From contig NZ_LMWH01000015.1 of assembly GCF_001507435.1 (NCBI RefSeq), forward strand, positions 124,001 through 188,000: a DNA stretch of 64,000 nucleotides, in the 5' to 3' direction. Under the pieces are notes generated by a model. It was given only the letters and a program-made list of their open reading frames with translations, was not told the DNA's origin and searched no databases. Positions 15,639-24,413 of the stretch are shown one piece after another. The stretch comes from Streptomyces sp. NRRL F-5122. Lineage in GTDB: Bacteria; Actinomycetota; Actinomycetes; Streptomycetales; Streptomycetaceae. Within the stretch, counting starts at the first letter, position 1; each line of letters starts with the position of its first letter. Position numbers and translations under genes: made by a program.

Positions 15639-15979
15639 GGGCCACACCCCTTCCCAGGTCACGAGCGGGGCATCCGGACACGTCCACGAGCCGCCGCCTC
15701 GCCCCTGCGGGCCGCACATCGGCCGTTCACGATGCCGACCGGTGCGGCGGTGACGGGAAACGTCTCTTCACTCTAGGGCCGCCCCAACGGGTCTGCCACC
15801 GGTCATCGATGCGACCGGGTCGAGGGGGCGTCGTCGCTGCAGGCACCGGGGCCGCCCGCCCGAGACCCGCAACCCCGTGTCTCGCTCGTGGCGCCGTCCG
15901 CCGTCGCGAGCCCGTTCGCCGCGCGGGCCCGGACTGCGGCGGGGGCTCTGCGGGCGGACCGGCCGGGGCGAGCACGGTG
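15639..15979. other. Region upstream of the DyP operon
   Basis: 341 nt between the DyP start and the end of the small secreted-protein gene, both on the minus strand. Apart from the candidate promoter at 15770-15798, I see no gene or repeat. The open frames here are Arg/Pro-rich shadows. Confidence 0.5.
15770..15798 (-). promoter_or_regulatory. Candidate promoter of the DyP-encapsulin operon
   Basis: On the minus strand TGGCAG (15793-15798) and TAGAGT (15770-15775) are separated by 17 nt, a fair match to housekeeping-type -35 and -10 elements. It lies about 130 nt upstream of the DyP start codon. No transcript data; other motifs may exist in the 340-nt gap. Confidence 0.35.
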
Positions 15980-16186
15980 TCAGGCTGCCGCCGGTGCCGT
16001 GCGCCCTGCGGCATTGGTGGTCAGTGGACTTGACGTGGCGTCAGCAATGTCCTTCGCATGCGCAGTTGGCTTTGCCCAGGCATGTGCGTAGGGGTACGGG
16101 GCGGCGGCCTTGGCCCTCGCCGGAAGGGCGACGGTCAGCACGCCGGCCGCACCGACAACGGTCACGGCCATGAGAAGACGTCTCAT
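15980..16186 (-). CDS. Small secreted protein, hypothetical
   Basis: 68-aa product from ATG 16186, preceded by GGGAGA at normal spacing. The first 27 residues form a clean Sec signal peptide (MRRLLMAV ... LTVALPARAKA). The mature part is short (about 40 aa), rich in Ala, Thr and His (YPYAHAWAKPTAHAKD), with no cysteine. The family is not recognised. It precedes the DyP-encapsulin operon on the same strand, but 340 nt separate them and a promoter candidate lies between, so a shared role is not implied. The long frame to 16435 is rejected because the signal peptide fixes the start. Codon bias is weaker than for neighbours, so the call is tentative. Confidence 0.5.
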   Translation of the reverse strand: MRRLLMAVTVVGAAGVLTVALPARAKAAAPYPYAHAWAKPTAHAKDIADATSSPLTTNAAGRTAPAAA

Positions 16187-16552
16187 CGGAGATCTCCCGC
16201 AAGGTCGGAGGAGGGGCTGTCCGGTCAAGAGATACGCGCACCTCGAGCGTGATCCCCGAGGGCCATGCCGTGTTGTGGCGGCAATACCACCAGACGGACC
16301 ATCAGATGTTCGTACTGCGCCGAAATGTGTGCCGGACCTGTCAATCCCGTCGACCGGGAAGCCCGCGGCACACCGAGCCACCCGGCACGCGACTTCCGTG
16401 CGAGGGGCGCACTCTTTCCCCGTCCCGGGCCGCACCGCGCGTTTTGTGCAGCGACAACGGTCGGATCGTGCAGGCGTTCACATGAGCGTAACTCGCAGAC
16501 TCGATGGCCAAGCACACGGTGCGTGAACACCGACATGCGGAGGCGGAACTCA
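16187..16552. other. Upstream region of the hydroxyquinol operon
   Basis: 366 nt between the divergent small secreted-protein gene and the hydroxyquinol catabolic operon. No gene is supported. The part near the operon contains a direct repeat of GTGCAG spaced 22 bp (16446-16473), and both promoters must lie here. Confidence 0.5.
16446..16473 (+). promoter_or_regulatory. GTGCAG direct repeat, candidate AraC-type operator
   Basis: GTGCAG occurs at 16446-16451 and again at 16468-16473, a 22-bp pitch, which places both on about the same face of the helix. This is the layout bound by AraC-family activators. It lies about 80 nt upstream of the fused reductase/dioxygenase start; an AraC gene closes the operon. 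A six-base repeat may be chance. Confidence 0.25.
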
Positions 16553-18484
16553 ATGCGGACGTTCGTCTATACATCCCGTCCCTCACGGGTGGTCTTCGGT
16601 ACCGGTACCGTCGGCCGGCTTCGGGAGGAAGTGGAGCGGCTCGGCGGGAGCCGGGTGCTGCTGCTGTCCGGCTCGTCCCCGGCGGGGGCCTCCGCCCGGG
16701 TCCGTGAAGCACTCGGTGATCTGGTCGTGGCGGACTTCGACGGCCCGGTGATGCACACACCCGTGGAAGTGACCGAGCAGGCGCTCGCCGTGCTGCGGGA
16801 GGCGTCCGCCGACTGTCTGGTGGCCGTCGGCGGCGGCTCGACGACGGGCCTGTCGAAGGCGCTTGCCCTGCGCACGGATCTGCCGCAGGTGATCCTGCCG
16901 ACCACGTACGCCGGCTCCGAGGTGACCCCCGTGCTCGGCGAGACCCGCGACGGGCGCAAGGTCACACAGTCCTCCGCGGCGATCCTGCCCGAGACCGTCG
17001 TCTACGACATCGCCTTCACCTCCACCCTCCCGGTCGCCATGTCCGTGACCAGCGGCGTGAACGCCATGGCGCACGCCGTGGAGGCGCTGTACTCGGCCGA
17101 CGCCAACCCGGTCACCGACCGGCAGGCCATCGAGGCGATCTCCCGTATCGCCCGGGCGTTGCCCCGGCTGGCCGACGACTCCACCGACCCCGGGGCACGC
17201 GCCGATCTGCTGCACGCGGCCTGGCTTGCCGGCACCTGTCTCGCCACCGTCGGAATGGGCCTGCACCACAAGCTGTGCCACACCCTCGGTGGCAGCTTCG
17301 ACCTCCCGCACGCAGAGACACACACCGTCGTCCTCCCGCACGCCATGGCCTACAACGCGGCCGCCGCACCCGACGCCATGCGCCGTATCGCCGAGGCCCT
17401 CGGCACGGCGGACGCGCCCTCCGGAGTCCACGACCTGATCGCGTCCCTGGGCGGTCCCACCTCGCTGCGTGATCTCGGCATGCCGGAATCGGGCTTGGCG
17501 AAGGCAGCCGAGCTGGCCGCCGCGACCCCATACCCGAACCCGCGCGAGGTGACCGCCGAGGGCGTGGCCGCGCTGCTGTCCGACGCCTGGTCCGGGCGCC
17601 GACCGAGCACGGCGACCGACACCGTCACGGCCCAGGTGGCCCGCCTCACCGAGCAAGTCGTGGGCTCCTTCGCACAGGCCCCGGATCCACGCGTCCGCTG
17701 CCTCCTCACCGACCTCGTCCGGCGTCTGCACGCCTTCGTGACGGACAACGACCTCACCGACGCCGAATGGCAGTACGCGATCGACTTCCTCACCCGCACC
17801 GGGCAGATCTCCGGCCCGACCCGCCAGGAGTTCGTGCTGCTGTCGGACACGCTCGGGATCTCCAGCGCCGTGGATCTGCTCACCAACTCCCGTACGCCCA
17901 CCACCACCCCCTCCGCGGTGCTCGGGCCCTTCTACGTCGAAGGCCCGCCCGGGACCGAGCACGGCAGCGACATATCCGGTGGCCTGCCCGGTACGCCGTT
18001 GTGGGTGGACGTACGGGTGCTGGACACGGCCGGCGAGCCGCTCAAGGACGCCGTCGTGGACGTCTGGCAGTCCAATGAGGACGGCTTCTACGACGTCCAG
18101 CTCCCCGATCTGGACGGGCCGGTGCTGCGCGCCCGGCTACGCACCGACGCGGAGGGCCGGATGACCTTCTGGTCGCTTCTGCCTGCCGCCTATCCGATCC
18201 CCGACGACGGACCGGTCGGGCAGATGCTTGCCGCGGTCGGCCGCCACCCCTTCAGGGCGCCCCACCTCCATTTCATGATCGATGCCCCGGGTCACCGGCG
18301 GCTCGTCACCCAGCTGTTCGTGGCCGGCGGCGCCTACCTCGACAGCGACACCGTGTTCGGCGTCAAGGACGCGCTCGTCGTCGACTTCACGCCGCACACC
18401 GGCCCCACCCCTGACGGCCGCCCCGTCGACGGGGAATGGCGCCGCCTCGAGTACACCTTCCGCATCGCCCCGTCGGCCGGCTGA
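16553..18484 (+). CDS. Fused maleylacetate reductase / hydroxyquinol 1,2-dioxygenase
   Basis: 643-aa bifunctional enzyme. Residues 1-350 are an iron-alcohol-dehydrogenase-fold maleylacetate reductase (NAD(P)-binding VGGGSTTGLSKALAL, then LPTTYAGSEVTP; HHKLCHTLGG). Residues about 365-643 are an intradiol dioxygenase with an N-terminal helical dimer domain (DPRVRCLLTDLVRRLHAF) and Fe(III) ligands fitting Y513, Y547, H571 and H573 (APHLHF). The dioxygenase opens hydroxyquinol to maleylacetate; the reductase turns this into 3-oxoadipate, so successive steps are joined, though the later one is N-terminal. The start is ATG 16553 with CGGAGG upstream; the frame open to 16265 is rejected. There is no frameshift at the junction. 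First gene of the catabolic operon. Such fusions are known in streptomycetes. Confidence 0.92.
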   Translation: MRTFVYTSRPSRVVFGTGTVGRLREEVERLGGSRVLLLSGSSPAGASARVREALGDLVVADFDGPVMHTPVEVTEQALAVLREASADCLVAVGGGSTTGLSKALALRTDLPQVILPTTYAGSEVTPVLGETRDGRKVTQSSAAILPETVVYDIAFTSTLPVAMSVTSGVNAMAHAVEALYSADANPVTDRQAIEAISRIARALPRLADDSTDPGARADLLHAAWLAGTCLATVGMGLHHKLCHTLGGSFDLPHAETHTVVLPHAMAYNAAAAPDAMRRIAEALGTADAPSGVHDLIASLGGPTSLRDLGMPESGLAKAAELAAATPYPNPREVTAEGVAALLSDAWSGRRPSTATDTVTAQVARLTEQVVGSFAQAPDPRVRCLLTDLVRRLHAFVTDNDLTDAEWQYAIDFLTRTGQISGPTRQEFVLLSDTLGISSAVDLLTNSRTPTTTPSAVLGPFYVEGPPGTEHGSDISGGLPGTPLWVDVRVLDTAGEPLKDAVVDVWQSNEDGFYDVQLPDLDGPVLRARLRTDAEGRMTFWSLLPAAYPIPDDGPVGQMLAAVGRHPFRAPHLHFMIDAPGHRRLVTQLFVAGGAYLDSDTVFGVKDALVVDFTPHTGPTPDGRPVDGEWRRLEYTFRIAPSAG

Positions 18485-18501
18485 CCAAGGAGCGCCCACA
18501 C

Positions 18502-20265
18502 ATGACCCGCACGGACACCTACGACACCGACGTCCTGGTCGTCGGCAGCGGCCCGGCCGGAGGTTCGGCCGCTCTGCTTCTCGCCACGTACGGGATACGC
18601 ACCCTGCTGGTGACGAAGTACGGCTGGCTGGCCAACACCCCGCGAGCACACATCACGAACCAGCGCACCATGGAGGTGCTGCGCGATCTCGGCGTCGAGG
18701 CCGAGGCGCGGGCGGTCGGCAGTCCGTCCCACCTCATGGGCGACACCGTCCTGTGCACCGCCCTCGCCGGTGAGGAGATCGGCCGGATCCGCAGCTGGGG
18801 CACGGGCCCGGCCACACTGACCGAGTACGCGTCCAAGAGCCCCTGCGAGATGATCGACCTGCCGCAGACCTACCTGGAGCCGATCCTGGTGAGCACGGCG
18901 GCCGAGCGCGGAGCGAAGATCCGCTTCGACACCGAGTTCCTCAGTTTCACCCAGGACGAGGACGGCGTCACGGCGCTGCTGCGCGACCGGATCCGCGGCG
19001 ACGAGTTCACCGTGCGCGCCCGTTATCTCATCGGCGCGGACGGCGGACGCAGCTCGGTGGCGGAGCAGCTCGGCCTGCCCTTCGACGGGCGGATGGGCAA
19101 GGCCGGCAGCATGAACATCGTCTTCAAGGCCGATCTCACGCGGTACTGCGCGCACCGTCCGAGCGTCCTGTACTGGGTGCTGCGCCCGGGAGCGGAGACG
19201 GGCGGCATCGGCATGGGCCTGGTCCGTATGGTCCGTCCGTGGAACGAGTGGCTGCTGGTCTGGGGCTACGACATCGAGCAGCCGCCGCCCGCGGTGGACG
19301 AGGAAGAGGCACGGCGCATCGTGCGCGACCTCATCGGTGACCCCGAGCTGCCGGTGGAGATCACCTCGACCTCGTTGTGGACCGTCAACCACAGCTACGC
19401 CGCCTCCTACGGAGCGGGACGGGTGTTCTGCGCGGGTGACGCCGTGCACCGGCACCCGCCGTCCAACGGTCTCGGCTCCAACACCTCGATCCAGGACTCC
19501 TACAACCTCGCGTGGAAGCTGGCCATGGTGATCCGCGGTGAGGCGGGGCCCGCGCTGCTCGACAGCTACACCGCCGAACGCGCCCCCGTCGGACGGCAGA
19601 TCGTGGAGCGGGCCAACCTCAGCCGCGACCAGTTCGGACCCGTCTTCGACGTGCTCGGCGTCGGAGCGGGAAGCGACGAGGAGAGCATCGCCGAGGGCCT
19701 TGCGGCGCTGCGGGCCTCGACCGCCGAGGGTGCGAAGAAGCGACGCCTCCTCGAGGACGCGGTCCAGCTGAAGAACTACGAATTCAACGCGCACGGCGTC
19801 GAGATGAACCAGCGCTATGTCTCCGGTGCGGTCGTCCCGAGCGACGGTCCGGACGAAGACCGCTCGGTGGACCCGGAGTTGGTCGCGCGCCCGACGACCA
19901 GGCCCGGCGCCAAGGTCCCGCATGCCTGGCTGGTCGACGCCGGAGGCGGACGGATCTCCACGCTCGACGTCGTCGGCAAGGGCGTCTTCACCGTCCTCAC
20001 GGGGCTCGCGGGCGGGGTGTGGGAGTCGGCTGCGGACGCCTGCCGGGACGAACTCGGCGTACCGGTGCGGTCCGTGCGCATCGGGGACCCCGACTCCCGT
20101 GACGCGTACGGCGAATGGAGCCGTGTCTCGGAGATCGCCGAGGACGGTGCGCTGCTGGTACGACCGGACGGCCATGTCGCATGGCGGCGCACGGGTGCCC
20201 CCGGGAACGCGGCATCGGCCCGGGCGGAACTGCTGGGCGCCCTCCGTCAGGTGCTCGGGCGGTAA
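18502..20265 (+). CDS. FAD-dependent aromatic hydroxylase (phenol/resorcinol hydroxylase type)
   Basis: 587-aa class A flavoprotein monooxygenase, the length of TfdB/phenol-hydroxylase relatives. FAD-binding GxGxxG is VVGSGPAGGSAALL (residues 14-27). The DG motif is GADGGRSSVAEQLG, the GD motif is FCAGDAVHRHPPSNGLGSNTSIQD, and a C-terminal thioredoxin-like domain follows from about residue 480. It should use NAD(P)H and O2 to hydroxylate a phenolic ring. With a hydroxyquinol dioxygenase directly upstream, the likely product is hydroxyquinol and the substrate resorcinol, hydroquinone or a substituted phenol. ATG 18502 has AAGGAG 9 nt upstream, 17 nt after the fused gene. Second gene of the operon. 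Confidence 0.9.
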   Translation: MTRTDTYDTDVLVVGSGPAGGSAALLLATYGIRTLLVTKYGWLANTPRAHITNQRTMEVLRDLGVEAEARAVGSPSHLMGDTVLCTALAGEEIGRIRSWGTGPATLTEYASKSPCEMIDLPQTYLEPILVSTAAERGAKIRFDTEFLSFTQDEDGVTALLRDRIRGDEFTVRARYLIGADGGRSSVAEQLGLPFDGRMGKAGSMNIVFKADLTRYCAHRPSVLYWVLRPGAETGGIGMGLVRMVRPWNEWLLVWGYDIEQPPPAVDEEEARRIVRDLIGDPELPVEITSTSLWTVNHSYAASYGAGRVFCAGDAVHRHPPSNGLGSNTSIQDSYNLAWKLAMVIRGEAGPALLDSYTAERAPVGRQIVERANLSRDQFGPVFDVLGVGAGSDEESIAEGLAALRASTAEGAKKRRLLEDAVQLKNYEFNAHGVEMNQRYVSGAVVPSDGPDEDRSVDPELVARPTTRPGAKVPHAWLVDAGGGRISTLDVVGKGVFTVLTGLAGGVWESAADACRDELGVPVRSVRIGDPDSRDAYGEWSRVSEIAEDGALLVRPDGHVAWRRTGAPGNAASARAELLGALRQVLGR

Positions 20266-20274
20266 GGAGCAGTC

Positions 20275-21030
20275 ATGGACAAGCAAGTGGCAACGGCCGA
20301 GGAGGCCTTGGCGGACGTGGCGGACGGCCGGTCGTTCGCCGTCGGAGGCTTCGGGCTGAGCGGCGTGCCGGAGGTCCTCATCGGCGCCCTGTACACGAGC
20401 GGGGTGAGCGATCTGCGAGTGGTGTCGAACAACTGCGGTGTGGACGGCCGCGGCCTCGGCGTCCTGCTGGCCGCGGGCCGGATCGCCCGGGTCACCGGCT
20501 CGTACGTGGGTGACAACAAGGAATTCGCGCGCCAGTACCTCGGAGGCGAACTGGAGGTGGAGCTGATTCCGCAGGGCACCCTCGCGGAACGGCTGCGCGC
20601 CGGAGGCTGCGGCATTCCGGCCTTCTTCACCCCGGCAGGCGTCGGCACACAGGTCCAGGAGGGCGGTCTGCCGTGGCGCTACGCCCCCGACGGATCGGTC
20701 GCCCTCGCCTCACCGCCCAAGGAAGTGCGGGTCTTCGACGACACCGAGTACGTCCTGGAACGCGCCATCACCACGGACTACGCCCTGGTCAGGGCCGCCC
20801 GTGGGGACCGGCACGGCAACCTCGTCTTCCATCGCGCGGCCCGGAACTTCAACCCGCTCGCGGCGATGGCCGGCCGCATCACGGTGGCCGAGGTGGAGGA
20901 GCTGGTCGAGCCCGGTGTGCTCGACCCCGACGAGGTGCACGTGCCGGGCGTGTTCGTGCAGCGCGTCGTGGCGCTCACCCCCGAACAGGCCGCCGACAAG
21001 GGGATCGAGAAGAGGACGGTGCGGGAGTGA
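20275..21030 (+). CDS. pcaI: 3-oxoadipate CoA-transferase subunit A
   Basis: 251-aa alpha subunit of a class I CoA-transferase. The N-terminal [13 protein letters not shown] is the CoA-binding glycine-rich signature; [27 protein letters not shown] and [13 protein letters not shown] are typical family segments. With subunit B it moves CoA from succinyl-CoA to a 3-oxoacid. The flanking thiolase and maleylacetate reductase argue for 3-oxoadipate rather than acetoacetate, but the two types cannot be separated by sequence reading alone. ATG 20275 follows TAAGGAGCAGTC, 9 nt after the hydroxylase stop. Its own stop overlaps the ATG of a 16-codon frame that leads into subunit B. Confidence 0.88.
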   Translation: MDKQVATAEEALADVADGRSFAVGGFGLSGVPEVLIGALYTSGVSDLRVVSNNCGVDGRGLGVLLAAGRIARVTGSYVGDNKEFARQYLGGELEVELIPQGTLAERLRAGGCGIPAFFTPAGVGTQVQEGGLPWRYAPDGSVALASPPKEVRVFDDTEYVLERAITTDYALVRAARGDRHGNLVFHRAARNFNPLAAMAGRITVAEVEELVEPGVLDPDEVHVPGVFVQRVVALTPEQAADKGIEKRTVRE

Positions 21031-21080
21031 TGAACCGGCTTCTCTCCCGGCGCTCGTACGAGGCGGTGTGCACACGGTGA
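21030..21080 (+). CDS. 16-codon bridging open frame between the two CoA-transferase subunit genes
   Basis: ATG 21030 overlaps the subunit A stop (ATGA). The frame reads [16 protein letters not shown], and its TGA at 21078-21080 overlaps the GTG start of subunit B (GTGA). It could be a translated coupling peptide that hands ribosomes from A to B, or the debris of an indel that moved the original B start out of frame. Nothing in the peptide is recognisable. Confidence 0.35.
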   Translation: MNRLLSRRSYEAVCTR

Positions 21081-21706
21081 GCTGGAACAGGCACGAGATG
21101 GCGGCGCGGGCCGCGCGCGAGCTGCGCGACGGAGACTACGTCAACCTCGGCATCGGGCTGCCCACGCTGGTGGCCGACCATCTGCCACCTGACGTCGACG
21201 TCGTCCTGCACTCCGAGAACGGACTGCTCGGCGTCGGGCCCTACCCGGCGCCCGACGAGGTCGACGCCGACCTCATCAACGCGGGCAAGGAGACCGTCAC
21301 CGTACGGCCGGGGGCGTCCTTCTTCGACTCCTCGCTCTCCTTCGGCATGATCCGCGGCGGGCACATCGACACCGCCGTCCTGGGTGCGCTGCAGGTGTCG
21401 GCGCGCGGGGATCTGGCCAACTGGGCGGTTCCCGGAAAGATGATCAAAGGCATGGGCGGTGCCATGGACCTCGTCCACGGGGCCCGCCGGGTGGTGGTGC
21501 TGATGGAGCACACCGCCAAGGACGGCACCCCCAAGATCGTCGAAGAATGCACGCTGCCGCTGACGGGACGTGCGTGCGTGGACCGGATCATCACCGACCT
21601 GTGCGTTCTGGACGTCACCCCGTGGGGCCTGGAACTGGTCGAGACGGCGCCCGGCGTGACGGTCTCCCAGGTGGTCGCCCTCACCCCCGTCGTCCTCAAC
21701 TGCTGA
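21077..21706 (+). CDS. pcaJ: 3-oxoadipate CoA-transferase subunit B
   Basis: 209-aa beta subunit of the CoA-transferase. The catalytic glutamate lies in [11 protein letters not shown] (near residue 50), and [39 protein letters not shown] and [24 protein letters not shown] are standard. The conserved part begins at [17 protein letters not shown] 21077 (VSWNRHEM) is the best in-frame start, but its ribosome-binding site is weak, so initiation probably depends on ribosomes ending the 16-codon frame just upstream. Length matches the family (about 210-220). It acts with subunit A in step four of the hydroxyquinol route. Confidence 0.88.
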   Translation: MSWNRHEMAARAARELRDGDYVNLGIGLPTLVADHLPPDVDVVLHSENGLLGVGPYPAPDEVDADLINAGKETVTVRPGASFFDSSLSFGMIRGGHIDTAVLGALQVSARGDLANWAVPGKMIKGMGGAMDLVHGARRVVVLMEHTAKDGTPKIVEECTLPLTGRACVDRIITDLCVLDVTPWGLELVETAPGVTVSQVVALTPVVLNC

Positions 21707-21723
21707 CCCGCAAGGAGCCCTTG

Positions 21724-22914
21724 ATGATCGAGCGACCGCGAGATGTGTACATCGTCGACGCCGTCCGGACCCCGTTCGGCCGCTACGGCGGCGCCCTGTC
21801 CGGCGTCCGCCCGGACGACCTGGCGGCAGGCGTGCTGCGGGCCCTTCTGGACCGCAGCCCGTCTCTGGACCCGGCCCGCATCGACGACGTTCTGTTCGGA
21901 AACGCCAACGGAGCCGGAGAGGAGAACCGCGATGTGGCCCGGATGGCCGTCCTGCTCGCGGGACTCCCCGTCACCGTGCCCGGGGCAGCGGTCAACCGGC
22001 TCTGCGGTTCGGGGATGGAGGCCGTCATCCAGGCGGCCCGCGCCGTCGCTCTAGGTGACGCCTCCGTCGCCGTCGCGGGTGGCGTCGAGTCCATGAGCCG
22101 CGCCCCCTGGGTGCTGCCCAAGCCGGAGCGGGCCTTTCCCGCGAAGGACCAGCAGCTGCACTCCACGACCCTCGGCTGGCGGCTGGTCAACCCGGAGATG
22201 CCCCAGGAGTGGACGATCCCGCTCGGCGAGAGCGCGGAACTCGTCGGTGCCAAGCACGGCATCACCCGTGAGGCCCAGGACGCGTTCGCGCTCGCCAGCC
22301 ATCGCAACGCCGCACGTGCCTGGAGCGAGGGGCTGTACGACGGCGAGGTGGTTCCTCCCCGGGGCGTCACGCTGCCGCGCGACGAGAACATCCGCGACAC
22401 CACCTCGCTGGAGGCCCTCGCCGCACTGAAGCCGGCGTTCCTCGCGGACGGGACCGTCACCGCAGGCAACGCCTCCCCGCTGAACGACGGGGCGGCGGCC
22501 CTCCTGCTCGCCGACGAGGACGGACTCGCCGCGATCGGCAGGGAGCCCCTCGCACGGGTACGGGCGGCCGCGGTCACGGGCATCGACCCGCGGTACTTCG
22601 GACTCGGGCCGGTGGACGCCATCCGCAAGGTGCTGACCAAGGCGGAGGTGGCACCCGACGACCTCCGTACGATCGAGCTCAACGAGGCTTACGCCGCCCA
22701 GGTGCTGGGCTGCCTGGCCGCGCTGCCGGAAATCGACCCCTCGGTCGTCAATCCGCGCGGCGGGGCCATCGCCATCGGTCATCCGCTGGGCGCCTCGGGT
22801 GCCCGGATCACCGGGGCGGTCGCCCACCAGCTCGCCGCGGCGGGCAGCGGCAGGGGGCTGGCCGCGCTGTGCATCGGAGTGGGACAGGCGCTGGCACTGG
22901 TGCTGGAACGCTGA
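21724..22914 (+). CDS. pcaF: Thiolase, probably 3-oxoadipyl-CoA thiolase
   Basis: 396-aa thiolase. The nucleophilic cysteine is in NRLCGSGMEAV (near residue 89), the catalytic His is in GHPLGASGARI and the second Cys in ALCIGVGQALALV, where most relatives read CVGGGQG. The context indicates cleavage of 3-oxoadipyl-CoA to succinyl-CoA and acetyl-CoA, completing the route from hydroxyquinol to central metabolism. A biosynthetic acetoacetyl-CoA thiolase is the alternative by sequence alone. ATG 21724 has CAAGGAGCCCTTG upstream, 17 nt after subunit B. Last gene of the operon. It converges on the AraC regulator with 30 nt between. Confidence 0.9.
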   Translation: MIERPRDVYIVDAVRTPFGRYGGALSGVRPDDLAAGVLRALLDRSPSLDPARIDDVLFGNANGAGEENRDVARMAVLLAGLPVTVPGAAVNRLCGSGMEAVIQAARAVALGDASVAVAGGVESMSRAPWVLPKPERAFPAKDQQLHSTTLGWRLVNPEMPQEWTIPLGESAELVGAKHGITREAQDAFALASHRNAARAWSEGLYDGEVVPPRGVTLPRDENIRDTTSLEALAALKPAFLADGTVTAGNASPLNDGAAALLLADEDGLAAIGREPLARVRAAAVTGIDPRYFGLGPVDAIRKVLTKAEVAPDDLRTIELNEAYAAQVLGCLAALPEIDPSVVNPRGGAIAIGHPLGASGARITGAVAHQLAAAGSGRGLAALCIGVGQALALVLER

Positions 22915-22944
22915 GGCTCGGGTGCGTGACCGGGCGCCGCGGCC

Positions 22945-23814
22945 TCAGCCCGCGCGGCGCAGGGCCGCCGGAGTGGTGCCGAGCCGTGCGCGCATCACCC
23001 GTGTCAGATGCTCCTGGTGGGAGAAACCGGACTCGACGGCCACCTCACCGATGGCCATGGTTCCGGCGCGCAGCAGCCGGCACGCCTGCTCCAGCCGCAG
23101 TGACAGCAGGTACTGGTGCGGTGAGGTCCCCGTGCTCGCCCGGAACTGCCGGGTGAACTGGCTGCCGCTCAAGGAGACCGCGGCGGCGAGGTCGGCGATC
23201 GGCAGCGGTTCGGCGAGGCGCTCCTCCATGAGCTCGCGCACGGTCGCGAGCTGCTTTCCGGACAGCCCGGACCGGAGCGGCCGCGGTTCGACGGGGCGGG
23301 TGCCGTGCCGTCGTACGAGCTGGGCGGCGAGCATCTCCGTCAGCTGGTCGGTGTAGGTCCGCGCCGACGGCTCCCAGCGTCGCGCAGTGCCCTCCAGCGC
23401 GAGGACGAGCTGCTCGGCGAGCGGATCCGAGGTCCCTAGCTCCTCCGACAGCTCGACGGCCCGTCCCTCATTGGCTTCGCGCAGCGCCTCGTCCGTGAGG
23501 TAGGCGTGGACCGTGTCGAGCCGTCCGCCGAGCTCGACGGACAGGGTCCGGCCGGCCGGCTGCAGGAACAGCCCTCCGGCGGGGATCTTCCGGGTACGTG
23601 TTCCCGAGCCGTGCCCCCGCCGCACGGTGACCGGTCCGCTGAGATGAAGGATCAGCAGATGCGTGGGTGCCGGATCGAATTCGGCGTGGTAGGGCTGCTC
23701 CTCCTGTGTCGAGAGATACAGCCGCTCCCATCCGAGCCCGGCACTGCTGCGTCGTGTGCGCACGCCGGGCTGCCCCAGAATCCCCACCGTGTCGCTCAGT
23801 CCTAGCTCTGTCAT
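22945..23814 (-). CDS. AraC-family transcriptional regulator of the hydroxyquinol operon
   Basis: 289-aa regulator. The N-terminal two thirds are an AraC-type cupin-like effector domain (PYHAEFDPAPTHLLILHLSGPVTVRRG). The C-terminal 100 residues hold two helix-turn-helices (LPIADLAAAVSLSGSQFTRQF and IGEVAVESGFSHQEHLTRVMRARLGTTP). ATG 23814 follows GTAGGAGGTCGCACC, an excellent site; the frame continuing to 24492 is rejected. The gene converges on the thiolase, so it most likely activates the catabolic operon in response to a phenolic effector. A candidate direct-repeat site lies at 16446-16473, upstream of the first operon gene. Confidence 0.88.
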   Translation of the reverse strand: MTELGLSDTVGILGQPGVRTRRSSAGLGWERLYLSTQEEQPYHAEFDPAPTHLLILHLSGPVTVRRGHGSGTRTRKIPAGGLFLQPAGRTLSVELGGRLDTVHAYLTDEALREANEGRAVELSEELGTSDPLAEQLVLALEGTARRWEPSARTYTDQLTEMLAAQLVRRHGTRPVEPRPLRSGLSGKQLATVRELMEERLAEPLPIADLAAAVSLSGSQFTRQFRASTGTSPHQYLLSLRLEQACRLLRAGTMAIGEVAVESGFSHQEHLTRVMRARLGTTPAALRRAG

Positions 23815-24155
23815 GGTGCGACCTCCTACTGCCCCCCACTGATTGAACAATAAACGACGTGCTTTGTGAACGCGCGAGGAAACGGAAGGGCGGGGTGCAG
23901 GAGCGCTCCGGTGCGGGAATGTGGTCCGGGCCATCCGCGAGGGCGGTAAACGGGTCCCGCTCCCGGGGCCGGAACGGCGGCACGCCCTGGACGGACGCTG
24001 TGGCCGGCACCTACGGCCCGGTGCCTGGCGGCACGACCGCACGGCGCGGGGACACGGTGCGTGACGGCACCCGCTCCCGCCTGGCCGGGGAGTTGACGAT
24101 TTGTTCCCCGAAGATCGGTTGTCCCGGACCGTTGCCTGCACCGACGATGACCGCC
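23815..24155. other. Intergenic region, divergent promoters
   Basis: 341 nt between the AraC gene and a small plus-strand gene. The bases next to the AraC start are AT-rich (GATTGAACAATAAACG), which fits a promoter for that gene. No repeat or further gene is supported. Confidence 0.45.
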
Positions 24156-24413
24156 ATGAGTGAAGCTGATGCCCACGAGGAAGCCCACGACGGGGTCCGC
24201 GGTCTTGTCGAGCGGATGAGTGAACACCACCGCGACGCCGTCCGGCGTCGGGAGGACGAAGAGCTGGCGCACGCGGTGGACGACGCCGCCTTCGATCTCG
24301 GCACCGACATAGCCCACCCCACGGTCGGGCACGCCGCGGTCGGATTCGACGCCGACACCGATCTCGCCCTGGACAACGAGCCGCCGGAGCTGCGCGGACC
24401 CGCGACCGGATGA
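24156..24413 (+). CDS. Small acidic hypothetical protein
   Basis: 85-aa soluble, strongly acidic, His-containing protein (MSEADAHEEAHDGVRGLVERMSEHHRDAVRRREDEE), with a helical, charged N-terminal half and an Asp-rich tail (GFDADTDLALDNEPPE). The codons end almost always in G or C, while the antisense frame is Ser/Arg-rich, so the plus strand is favoured. An ATG three codons earlier (24147) is also possible; neither has a strong ribosome-binding site. No family recognised, no signal peptide or membrane segment. Confidence 0.5.
   Translation: MSEADAHEEAHDGVRGLVERMSEHHRDAVRRREDEELAHAVDDAAFDLGTDIAHPTVGHAAVGFDADTDLALDNEPPELRGPATG

Noticed and set aside
16041..16241. Minus-strand frame ending CLGKANCACEGHC, suggestive of a Cys-rich peptide
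   Set aside because: Out of frame with the better-supported signal-peptide gene at 15980-16186; the body is Arg-rich and lacks a signal.
20801..21076. Long upstream extension of the pcaJ frame
   Set aside because: It overlaps pcaI, is Arg/Ser/Trp-rich and unlike the family; homology begins at [11 protein letters not shown].
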